Of a stretch of DNA of 64,000 nucleotides, positions 1-9,769 are shown one piece after another. Under the pieces are notes generated by a model. That model had not been told where the DNA came from and made no database searches. It worked only from the letters and a program-made list of their open reading frames with translations. Position 1 is the stretch's first letter. Each line of letters opens with the position of its first letter. The DNA is from Macrostomum hystrix (Eukaryota > Platyhelminthes > Macrostomidae), in NCBI GenBank assembly GCA_950097015.1, contig CATNEN010000034.1:5784501-5848500 (forward strand), given 5' to 3'. The position numbers were made by a program, and so were the translations under genes.

Positions 1-235
1 GAACTGGGACTAGGGAACTGGGACTAGGGAACTGGGACTAGGGAACTGTGACTAGGGAACTGGGACTAGGGAACTGTGACTAGGGAACTGGGACTAGGGA
101 ACTGGGACTAGGGAACTGGGACTAGGGAACTGGGACTAGGGAACTGGGACTAGGGAACTGGGACTAGGGAACTGGGACTAGGGAACTGGGACTAGGGAAC
201 TGGGACTAGGGAACTGGGACGAGGGAACCGGGACT
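1..235. repeat. 15-bp tandem array
   Basis: About 15 copies of GAACTGGGACTAGGG with rare G to T changes, running off the left edge. It lies in the intron following the CAMSAP-like exon that ends at 276. Confidence 0.95.
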
Positions 236-275
236 ACGGAACTGTTTTTAAGGAGTCCAGCTACTCGAAACACAC

Positions 276-2372
276 CTGTGGCTGGACCATCCACAGAATC
301 GCCTATCGCACCGGCGGCGGAGGTCAGGGCGGGCGCGGCCAGTCGGGCGAACATCTCAGCCAGTAGGCAGGCCACGTTGCTAGCGAGTTGCGCTGCCGCA
401 GGGCCAGCCAGATGGTCCGGTCGCGGCGTTGTTAAGCCGACAGTCAGGCAGAGTTGTGCCAGGCGTCGATAATTATCAGCCGGCGACGCTGATAAACAAT
501 CATTATCGATTTCTACACATTTTATTATTGTTTGAGAATAAAATTCGGCTAACAACAGTAGTCGAGCGGATCTATCCAGGGACTTGGAGACTTCATTACC
601 GCCTCTGTTCATCAATGCCAAGTTGCTGATCCTAATCAACCAGAGTTCCAGCGCGTCCGCCGTAGATGCCGCTGCGGCCGCCTCCGCTACGGTCGTCGCT
701 GATTGGTCGACAGGGCCAAGAGCAGCTGACAGCGCCTGACCAATCAGGGCCGGACTGGCGCAGTGACGACTGTGAGCAGCCATCAGGGCGTCGATAAGCG
801 CTATGTGAGCCGCCTAGGGATTCGGAATTTTGGGAATTGTCGTGCAATTGACACCCTTGAGCGCCAACCTCCAAGGCACAGTGAGAGTGTGCACTGCCTG
901 ACGATGAGAAAGTCAGGACAGATGTACACAGCCTGTGAGTGTGTGTGCTCAGGAGTCAGCGGTTGTTGGGTCTAGTGTCACCCAATAATGTTTCGGGGCA
1001 GACAACCCTTGCAAAATTGTTTTAAATTCAATGGGTTTGCCTACGTGATAAAAGTACATAGTTTTATGTTACAAATACATTTTATAACTATTCTCGTCCG
1101 GAACAATTAATCAAATAGCGAGTAAAATATACCACAGCCTGTTCCTAATCCCATTCCAAATAGCTAAGAAAGATTAAGCTATTTCCTAAGTCACAGTTGA
1201 AAAGTTTCTGCACTTTTGATTAGCGACGGAATATTGTTAGGATTACTTATATACTCGTAATATAATATATTTTATACATGGTTCGATTTGACTTAACACA
1301 AAATATCACAAAACTTCAAAATGCTCTCAAACTGTCCTTATCAAATGGTATCTGAATTGTACATTTGTAGGGCCTTAAAAAGCATTAGCAACTAGAAGAT
1401 AACTCAACAGGGTCAAACTCGATTTAGATAAGGATGCACTTTAGGGCATAGCTATAAAGAGAATACTTTTTAACTGTTTCCTATATTAAGCCCAACAAAT
1501 ATTGACCCAATTTAAAACGCTATATGCTTTCTTACTTCTATGCTATTTATACTAAGCGAGTCAAGAATGCAAACAATAATCAATATCTCATTACTGTTCA
1601 AATATGCGCACCTACGCTTCATAACTACGCGCCGTCAGAAAATTCTATGAGGTATAAAAACGAAACGCCTTGCTTAAAAATGCGACAATTAAAGTACGTA
1701 TTTCTTAACTACAAGAGAAACCTGTGACCAACCAGAATAGAAGGACTAATGACCAGACAGAATACCATAGAAGAAAGACTAATGACCAGACAGAATACCA
1801 TAGAAGAAAGACTAATGACCAGACAGAATACCATAGAAGAAAGACTAATGACCAGACAGAATACCATAGAAGAAAGACTAATGACCAGACAGAATACCAT
1901 AGAAGAAAGACTAATGACCAGACAGAATACCATAGAGGAAGGACTAATTACCAGACAGAATACCATAGAAGAAAGACTAATGACCAGACAGAATACCATA
2001 GAGGAAAGACTAATGACCAGACAGAATACCATAGAGGAAGGACTAATTACCAGACAGAATACCATAGAAGAAAGACTAATTAATGACCAGACAAGCGCAC
2101 ACCAGCCCCCCCAACCTCATTCTCCTCGTCCAATTCGCTAGCCGTCACAGTGTGACCCCGCTGCTGCAGCTGCTGGTCGAAGCCGCGCACCCGAAGGCAG
2201 GCGAGAACGCCGGCGTGATCGGAGCAGGCAACACCGGGCAGAATGCGACGACAGGCGGCCACGTAGAGCCGGCCGCTGACTAGGCCGGAGGTCACCGCCG
2301 CTGTCGGGCGTTGAACAGACGCGTCCCAGACGGCATTAGAAGATGAGTTTGCGAATGCAGTGGCCTTGGAGA
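276..2372 (-). CDS. CAMSAP: CAMSAP/Patronin-like protein, calponin-homology region (partial, two exons)
   Basis: Two exons on the minus strand: about 2116-2364 (or to 2372; acceptor ambiguous) and 276-813. The first ends GAG|GTTGGG in phase 0. The second has acceptor CCCTAG and ends ACAG|GTGTGT in phase 1, so they join cleanly. The upstream exon encodes SGRLYVAACRRILPG and CLRVRGFDQQLQ; the downstream one starts AAHIALIDALMAAH and later has ALELWLIRISN, LLAEFYSQTIIKC and CLLAEMFARL. That order resembles the N-terminal CH domain of CAMSAP/Patronin, proteins that protect microtubule minus ends. The sequence is strongly diverged and alanine-rich. The coiled coil and CKK domain would lie beyond the left edge; the first exons were not found upstream. 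The identification comes from remembered family patterns, so a distant CH-domain relative is possible. Confidence 0.55.
820..985 (+). mobile_element. SINE family 1, 3' fragment
   Basis: Matches the body of the full SINE at 24005-24385: the block around CCAACCTCCAAGGCACAGTG, then CTGCCTGACGATGAGAAAGT and TGTGTGCTCAGGAGTCAG. The tRNA-like head is missing. It begins almost at the 3' splice site of the CAMSAP-like exon (813), so on the sense strand it supplies the sequence just before that acceptor. Confidence 0.8.
986..1616. other. AT-rich intron sequence
   Basis: Part of the CAMSAP-like intron. No exon, RNA gene or repeat recognised. Confidence 0.6.
1617..1750 (+). repeat. Left arm of a dispersed inverted repeat
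   Basis: About 130 bp, roughly 90% identical by eye to the reverse complement of 3636-3768. Shared blocks include GTCAGAAAATTCTATGAGGT and ACTACAAGAGAAACCTGTGA. The inner end, GACCAACCAGAATAGAAGG, runs straight into the 33-bp array that follows. Confidence 0.85.
1735..2090. repeat. 33-bp tandem array
   Basis: About ten copies of a 33-bp unit beginning GACCAGACAGAATACCATAG and ending AAAGACTAAT. The length is a multiple of three, so several frames stay open on both strands; these are not genes. It lies just downstream of the CAMSAP-like exon ending at 2116. Confidence 0.95.
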
Positions 2373-3635
2373 CTAGCCAGGATACAGACTCAAACAATTT
2401 GACCTGTGTGTCAGTTTATGATAGGACACCGCAATATTTAGTATTTCTACAGCATAAATTCTCTGTATTCTCAATGTTCATATGGAAGCAGTTATTGTTT
2501 ACAGTGGGAAGTGCGGAATTAATTTCCGTTCAAAATTTGAGTGCAATAATTCTTGGACACTCGGTTAGAGCACAGCGCAAGTGGGTGCAAATGCACTAAA
2601 GACATTGCGTTGATAAGAAAAATACTTTCAAAGGGGGCACAGAGGAAAGCTATTCGAATATTTTAGCTAACTCGGATTAGGAAAAATGCACCTGCTGCCA
2701 TTTCATAACATATTACTGAATGAGAAAACACTTTCCGTAATAAAATTTACTGTTTTACAAAGGCATGCTGTATGCTTGTCTGATTCAAGCTATTATAACT
2801 AAAAAACTGTTTAAATTCCTAATAGACAGGTTTGACAAGGAGGGTTTAGTGACAGAGCAGTATCTTGTAGATAGGAGTATGATTAACCCTACCTTTTCTG
2901 GGATGACTTCCACATCAGACATTGTAGTGTCCATTATGTCTGTTAAAACTTGAATGGGATAATTGTTTCTTTAATCTGTGTAAGCACAAAGGCTTCACTT
3001 GGCCAAGTCCATTTTGTAGTGTCAAGTCAGGCCTGCTGAAATGAGTTTTTTATGAAATACTGAATTAATGTGAGCTCTGCAAGAAATAAGTACTAAGCTA
3101 GCAATTTTTTACTGTAGGCTACTAAAGGAGTAAGAAATACTGTGCGAACACATATTTATATGAAAATATATTTTGGCTATTTACATGTAAATTACATGAG
3201 GCACTATTGTTAAGAAGTACAATTTAATAATAAAAAACTAAACATAATAGACAAAAAATACATAGCAAAAGTAGTATTAATTTGTGCTTGTCTTACACTT
3301 GTTATATACTAAAATACTAAATGCATAGCTAAATTAGATAAATGAATGAAATAAATCATTCAGGTATAGACTAGGAATTAACTTAACTTAAATTAAAACT
3401 TAAGAAAAGTGTTCAATTGCTATAACTATTCTGAAGGGTTGCATTTGCATTTAGGTTGCACTAAATTCAATACACTTGACAAGTCAGATTTAGATTTTAT
3501 ATTTAGTTACTCATCTCTATAAGTTTTTTGCTAAAAATAAGCAGCCAAGGATTAAATTTAAAGCTTCATTAAACAAAGCTTAAACAACACTTAAAACTGA
3601 AAAGAAAAGTGTGACATAAAATATTACAAAAGTCC
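2373..3635. other. AT-rich region without recognised genes
   Basis: Presumed intron or 5' region of the CAMSAP-like gene. A 62-codon frame at 2765-2953 (+) has no support from composition or splice sites. Confidence 0.5.
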
Positions 3636-3768
3636 TTAGTCCTTCTATTCTGGTTGGTCACAGGTTTCTCTTGTAGTTAAGAATTACGTACTTTAATTGT
3701 CACATTTTTAAGCAAGGCTTTTCTTTTTGACACCTCATAGAATTTTCTGATGGCGTGTAGTTATGAAG
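3636..3768 (-). repeat. Right arm of a dispersed inverted repeat
   Basis: Reverse-complement copy of 1617-1750. It keeps one unexpanded copy of the sequence that borders the 33-bp array on the left (TTAGTCCTTCTATTCTGG on this strand), then unrelated sequence. Confidence 0.85.
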
Positions 3769-5131
3769 TAACTTTTAGTAACAAAACTTTTTACACTTTT
3801 TTAATCTTTAAAACACTGATAGCATCAAAATACTATTTTTTCTGCTAGCTGATAGTAACATATATTCTATAACTGCGCAGAAAATTTAACATAAAATAAA
3901 AACCGAGAAAATATTTTAAGCATAGTAATTTTACTATACTTAACCCTTCACTGCAACTACAACTACAGAACTACTTCATGTTCATTCAAGATGCATACTG
4001 GTTTTGTAGCGCCACAAGCAATATTTTCCTAAGGACAAAGTTATTAATTTAAGAAACTAAACTACAAGCTAAACTAGATAGTAAGATTTTGAACGACCTC
4101 ACAACTCTTAAGGTTAAAAAGAATTGCTCTTGTATTTAACTCTTAGATCTTCTGAAAAATTTTCTGAAAAATATATCTGAAAAATACAGTTGTATCTGAA
4201 ATTGTAGGAGAAAAGATGTTAATAATATGTAAGACAGATAATACCAAATTAAATTCGTTCGGCCAAGTTCGCCAGGGCATCAGCGAGGTTTGATTGAGAG
4301 GCAGATTTAAACAAGCGTGGGAAAATTGTTCATCGAAGCTTAAGTTGAACTGCCGCCATGACTCAAATGCTAGCTCTCTTTTTACGCAGCGCAGTATAAC
4401 TTTCCAAGTTAGCTATGATATTGAAAAATGTTGTGTATCTAATTACTGGACAATGCCTAGATTAGAAAATATTATTAAAAGCTAAAGCGAACGAGGTCAG
4501 GCGAAAAGCTACATCAGCTAGATGTATAACTTTTTTGCTTTGTTGTAACACTAAAGCTTTTAGATTTCATTGTAAATTAAAGCTTTGTAGAAATTGTCAA
4601 TGGAAAATTTTTGCTTCTGGGTACTTTAAAGGTTAATGAAGCCCACTATTCCACAACTACCGGTTTTGTAGTGCGGAAATGCTGAATATTTTTTTGCTGA
4701 TTCATACGTTTGAAAATATCTGAAAATGCATAGAATAATATATACATTGCATAGCTGACAGATTTCGTGTAACACTATTAGCATTTGTAGATGCATGTCC
4801 AAATTCCAAAAGTTGCGCATTCACACTTTTAATTAAGCATGCACGAGTGTATTTTAAGTTTGGATCTTGTATAAGAATTCAGAAAAGAAAACGAAAATCT
4901 GACTTTAAAACCTATTATTGTGATCGACTATATACACTCTACGAATTGCGAATTTTTTAAATTTATATAGTCATTTCAATTTATATACAATTTATATACA
5001 AATACAATTCAATTTATATAAACATATATATAGCGGCTCAGCCGATAATAGTATAATTAGTAGTACATGAAGAGCATGAAAATATATCCATGTCTGAATG
5101 GTTCTAATCTTAACTTTTTAAATACAATTCT
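3769..5131. other. AT-rich region without recognised genes
   Basis: A short GC-richer island at about 4255-4300 can be read on the minus strand as NLADALANLAERI then stop, but it has no usable acceptor, so it is not called as an exon. Confidence 0.4.
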
Positions 5132-5249
5132 AGAAAAATTGAACCCAGCGGCTTGCTTCGAGTTAGCAGCAGATCTGTCTGAAGAGGCAGCGGGCAATGA
5201 GACGATATCCGTTCGTCGAGCGAGCTCGCCAGTACTGCATTATTGAGCT
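5132..5249 (+). CDS. Possible isolated terminal exon
   Basis: A GC-rich island in AT-rich DNA. After a possible acceptor (CAATTCTAG) the plus strand reads NPAACFELAADLSEEAAG, then ISVRRASSPVLHY and TGA. The minus strand also has an open frame here. No partner exon or family is recognised. It may belong to the decayed sequence at 5701-6171, because a block containing ATATATATAGCGGCTCAG occurs both near 5025 and near 5970. Confidence 0.25.
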
Positions 5250-5700
5250 GACGGTCTCATATTGTAAGGAAATAATTAGCAAGTCAGTTGAAACAAAGTC
5301 CCAACAATCACCGAAATTGTAATTACGCGTAAAAGTGCAACTTGTTCGCGCAAAATTACAATTCGCTCACATATGAAAGAATGATAGGCTTTGAGCAATA
5401 CTAATATTGAATTGAGCTCAGTATGTCACACTATATAGCAGAACTATACCGGAGAGATGTCGAGAGAGAACTAATTCGAATGCAAGTGTGGAGAGAGCTC
5501 AGCTGTTTGTCTGTGTCTATATGTCACTGTGGTGTGTTCCAGCATCGATAGATCGATTTTGTCTGCCTTTTTAAGCATGTAGAAATAAAAGGGAAAAACT
5601 TAGTAGGGAGAGAACTGAGGCCCGCTGTTGGGAGAAAAGTAGCCCCCACACTCCTAAAGTTTTTCTTCTTTGCCTGCTCTCCTTCTTTCTTCCTCTGCAG

Positions 5701-6171
5701 TGCCTTCATTGGCTTATGTTACAGCAGCGCTTGTAGAACAGTTGAAGCGGATGCTTGCTGAGATCGGGGGCACACTCTCTCTCTGTCCCGCGTGACCCCT
5801 TCGCCAAAGACGAGAGAGAGAAGGAGGGAAAAGTTACAGTAATTAATGCAGCGAGCGCCGCTGTGGTTGAAGTATTTCGGTTTGATGATGCAGAGGGGAT
5901 CATTTGTAGATTGGGAGACTGACCATTGGAGAGAGCTTTTGGGGATTCTGCATTGCCCGAAACTAAACATATATATAGCGGCTCAGTCGACGGGTGAGTG
6001 AGGCGAGAGAATATATATATAGTGTGAAGAAGAGATGGGATTTTTAGGGGAAGCCGGGATTTTAGCAAGGAATCTGAGCTAAAACTATATAGGAGCAAAC
6101 TTTGCTATTTTGCGTATAGGAAGATAGTTTTGGCCTCATCTGCTTTAGATTTCTCTGTGGAAAACGCCTAG
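5701..6171 (+). pseudogene. Decayed repeat-type ORF with TGA stops
   Basis: A very strong acceptor (a 40-nt pyrimidine tract ending CTCTGCAG at 5700) is followed by coding-like sequence: LAYVTAALVEQLKRMLAEIG, then after a frame change in a CT dinucleotide run, KVTVINAASAAVVEVFRFDD. The frame is broken by TGA at 5920, 5995 and 6025 but stays readable (PLERAFGDSALPETK, RRDGIFRGSRDF) to TAG at 6169. I read this as a degraded copy of a repeated coding element, family unknown. The minus strand is also open for 130 codons (5706-6098), so strand choice rests on the acceptor and the look of the translation. Confidence 0.4.
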
Positions 6172-6299
6172 CTCGAGATTAAAAGTACAACTGCAGTGCA
6201 TATTTATTTAATCGCATTAAATCAAAATTCGAAACATATTCGAATTTGTTAGTTTTTTCCAAAACTTTTTTCCGGAAAGTTTAGTTCTTCCAAAAATAG

Positions 6300-6565
6300 G
6301 TTCTTCTAGCACCAAGGCGAGGCCACATTTATTGTTGGCTTGGGGCTCGTCGTACAATTTACGCCCTTGAGGTCCAACCTCCAAGGCACAGTGAGAGTGC
6401 ACACTGCCTGACGATGAGAAAGTCGGGGCAGATGTTCTGTGCGCGTGTGTGCTCAGGAGTCAGCGGAATGGGCAGAATTGCCTCCTCGCTGGCTGCGGGT
6501 CTAGTGTCACCATAATGATGTGCCACTGCCCGAATTAGCCCTTCTGAAATGATATTATTATTAGG
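6300..6565 (+). mobile_element. SINE family 1 copy, head missing
   Basis: Shares GGCGAGGCCACATTTATT, CTGCCTGACGATGAGAAAGT, GTGTGTGCTCAGGAGTCAGC and the end GGTCTAGTGTCACC with the other copies, ending in an ATTATTATTA tail. The start lacks the A-box part of the tRNA-like head. Confidence 0.85.
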
Positions 6566-7134
6566 GGATATTAAATATCGCCTCTAATCAATCAAGCATT
6601 TTATTGACTAGCCTAGGTAGTGATGCGAAGGCTTGAAAATGGTGCATGCTTATTAGAAGCCCAGTTTTATTGTTAATGCAGCGAGTGGCATTTTTCTATT
6701 ACGGCGAAGCGAAACCAACTATATGGAATGTCTGCTTTGTCTGGCGATGAGGGACAGGATTGGAATATGAACACTTCCGACCTGACAATTTCCCTCTACC
6801 TCTCTCCCTTCTCTTCCCAACTCCCCAGCAAGCAGATCCCCAACCCCTCAACCACTCACTGCTCAGCTGAGCAACTTGTGTGGAACAGAGGGGCGGGAGG
6901 GGTGGAAGAGAGGCGGCGATGGAGGGGGTAGCAATGAGAGGTTGCTGCAAAAAACACTAAAAAAGCGAGCGCATAGACACACGACAAGATCGACAAGCAA
7001 AGCAGGGAGAGTGTGATGAGTATAATTTGGTGCAATTCTTTTCACTGAATTTCTCTGAATTTTCATTTAAAACTTTTGTATTTTTGCGGCACGAAAAAGG
7101 TAAGAAATTTCATACAGCTTGTCATTATTGCGTG
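6566..7134. other. Intergenic or intronic, nothing recognised
   Basis: Holds a C/T-rich stretch near 6775-6860 and a purine-rich stretch near 6885-6935. No supported gene. Confidence 0.4.
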
Positions 7135-7310
7135 CCATTCATAGCTGCTATTCTAGCCCTAGCCCTTGCCCTAGTGGTTAGAGCGTTGGACTCAAGACTT
7201 GAAGGTCGGGAGTTCGATTCTCGACTCCATTGGAACAATAGTGTCCTTTAGCAAGACACTTAACTCTGCATTGATTCAGTTCACCCAGCTGTTAAGTACT
7301 ATATGATAGT
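7135..7310 (+). mobile_element. SINE family 2 copy (tRNA-derived)
   Basis: tRNA-like head with an A-box-like CTAGTGGTTAGAG and a B box GAGTTCGATTCTC, followed by TGTCCTTTAGCAAGACACTT. The same head and TGTCCTTTAGCGAGAC occur in opposite orientation at 56690-56885. The cloverleaf is not good enough for a real tRNA gene. Confidence 0.7.
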
Positions 7311-7455
7311 GGCTGCTTAATTGGCATTCTGTGGTTAGAAAGTCCTCGGCCACGCTCAATAGTCCTCGGCTCGCTTCGCTCGCCTCGGACCATTAAACGC
7401 AGCCTCAGACTTTCTAACCATAGACTGCAAATTGAGCAGCCACTATTTTATATGA
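7309..7455. mobile_element. MITE-like palindromic element
   Basis: Arms of about 37 bp (AGTGGCTGCTTAATTGGC... and ...AATTGAGCAGCCACT) are inverted repeats with about five mismatches, both containing the GGTTAGAAAGTC / GACTTTCTAACC core. The ~55-bp centre has its own palindrome, CTCGCTTCGCTCGC. Confidence 0.65.
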
Positions 7456-8245
7456 AATTCGATTTGGTTTGGCGCCCATTATATGGTTTAATGGGCCCCG
7501 TTTTCGGGACCATTATATAGCACACTGGTTCAAGACTTCGCATTTCCAACCATAGACGATAGATTCGTGGCTCAGAATGCGCCCATTAAACGTCCATTAA
7601 CGACGAAATCGTATTTTATATGGGTACCAGCATTAGCTGAGGATACGATAGCTGCGGCTGTGCTGTCGACTGTACACACACACACACACACACTCATGAC
7701 CGATACTTCGACAACTGTCTATGGTAATAATTTCTACTTCCATCTGTAACATTTACAGCTAGATTTAAAATATCTACGAATTTTTTTTCTTATCTAGCGA
7801 ATCTAAGGCTATTCTGGTTGTTTCTCTGTGTCGTTGTTTTAAGTAAGAATTTCTGCATTGTGAAATGGGCTTCAGAATAAGCTCTTAGGTATGCATTCTG
7901 CGAATCCCATGTGCTCTGGAGACAGCACCTTAATTTATAAGCGGCTTAACATGCCCCTAATCTCTTGAAGCTTTTCCCAACTCGCTCATAAAACAGCTTA
8001 TGCCTTGGACCTTGCACTGACACGTTGGAGGTAGAACAGTTTACCAATTGCACCGAAACGGCTGCATTTGTGCAATATTATAGGTCTGAGAATCATTCAA
8101 ACCACTGTAAATATATGATACAGCCAACAGACTGTCAGTGGCATCTACCTGTGATAGACATTTATCTCTCCTCCTCATATTTATCCTCTCACTATTTCTC
8201 TCCCCCTCTTCCTCAGCTCTCCATCTTTTGATCTCGTCTCTTTTT
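7456..8245. other. No recognised gene; contains a CA microsatellite
   Basis: An (AC)10 run lies at 7674-7693. The rest shows no gene or known repeat. Confidence 0.5.
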
Positions 8246-8249
8246 CTCC

Positions 8250-9215
8250 CCCTATTTCTCCCTTCTCTATCTTTCTTCCCTCCATCTCTCCCTTCTCCAT
8301 CTCTCCCTTCTCCATCTTTCTCCCTTCTCCATCTCTCCATTCTCTATCTTTCTCCCTTCTCCATCTCTCCCTTCTCTATCTTTCTCCCTTCTCCATCTCT
8401 CCCTTCTCTATCTTTCTCCCTTCTCCATCTCTCCATTCTCTATCTTTCTCCCTTCTCCATCTCTCCATTCTCTATCTTTCTCCCTTCTCCATCTCTCCCT
8501 TCTCTATCTTTCTCCCTTCTCCATCTCTCCATTCTCTATCTTTCTCCCTTCTCCATCTCTCCCTTCTCTATCTTTCTCCCTTCTCCATCTCTCCATTCTC
8601 TATCTTTCTCCCTTCTCCATCTCTCCCTTCTCTATCTTTCTCCCTTCTCCATCTCTCCCTTCTCTATCTTTCTCCCTTCTCCATCTCTCCCTTCTCTATC
8701 TTTCTCCCTTCTCCATCTCTCCCTTCTCTATCTTTCTCCCTTCTCCATCTCTCCATTCTCTATCTTTCTCCCTTCTCCATCTCTCCATTCTCTATCTTTC
8801 TCCCTTCTCCATCTCTCCCTTCTCTATCTTTCTCCCTTCTCCATCTCTCCATTCTCTATCTTTCTCCCTTCTCCATCTCTCCCTTCTCTATCTTTCTCCC
8901 TTCTCCATCTCTCCATTCTCTATCTTTCTCCCTTCTCCATCTCTCCCTTCTCTATCTTTCTCCCTTCTCCATCTCTCCCTTCTCTATCTTTCTCCCTTCT
9001 CCATCTCTCCCTTCTCTATCTTTCTCCCTTCTCCATCTCTCCCTTCTCTATCTTTCTCCCTTCTCCATCTCTCCATTCCCTATCTTTCTCCCTTCTCCAT
9101 CTCTCCCTTCTCTATCTTTCTCCCTTCTCCATATCTCCATTCCCTATCTTTCTCCCTTCTCCATCTCTCCATTCTCTATCTTTCTCCCTTCTCCATCTCT
9201 CCATTCTATTTCTCC
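8250..9215. repeat. 32-bp polypyrimidine tandem array
   Basis: About 30 copies of a 32-bp unit starting CTCCATCTCTCCCTTCTC. The top strand is almost free of G and has no stops, giving a spurious 429-codon frame. Confidence 0.95.
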
Positions 9216-9769
9216 CTTACTTATACTTCTCCCCTCCTCATATTTCCCTCTTTCTCCCCTTCTCATCTTTCACCCATCTCTATTTCGCTTCCCACTGCAC
9301 CCTGTCTACCAATCCACCGTTCTCCCATTCTCCCAAACAGTTTGCTAATAGAAAAAGATATGACTCTACGGGCAAGCTGATCTACAGTCAAACAATAGTC
9401 AATATTACTAGAGGAAGAACTATTTAGACTGATGTGATAATATCGCTTACAGCAGTCCGTGTGGGCCCAAATGGCAGACATTCGCTTGAACGATCGATAG
9501 CGTTATGTCAACACGCTTGATTGATCTAATTTTCTCTGTTTTTGCTTACCCCCCCTGTACGAGTATCTCTATCGGTGAGTTCAAAATGAAAAATGTCTAA
9601 GAATAAATGGCCTAAATTATTCCCAATAGCTAAAATTTTCCCTTTAATATAATCCTTCTGCTCCACCAAAAAATGTTCCACACTCAATCTTTCTCCCCTC
9701 TCTATCTTTCCCCTCTCTTTCCCCTCTATATTTCTTCCGTCTCTCGATATCTCCCGTCTCTATCTCCCT
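9216..9769. other. Spacer between two polypyrimidine arrays
   Basis: Pyrimidine-rich edges with ordinary AT-rich sequence at 9330-9660. No gene recognised. Confidence 0.5.

Noticed and set aside
7165-7240. tRNA gene
   Set aside because: A and B boxes are present but anticodon and T stems do not pair well and there is a SINE body; a second copy at 56690-56885 supports a SINE.
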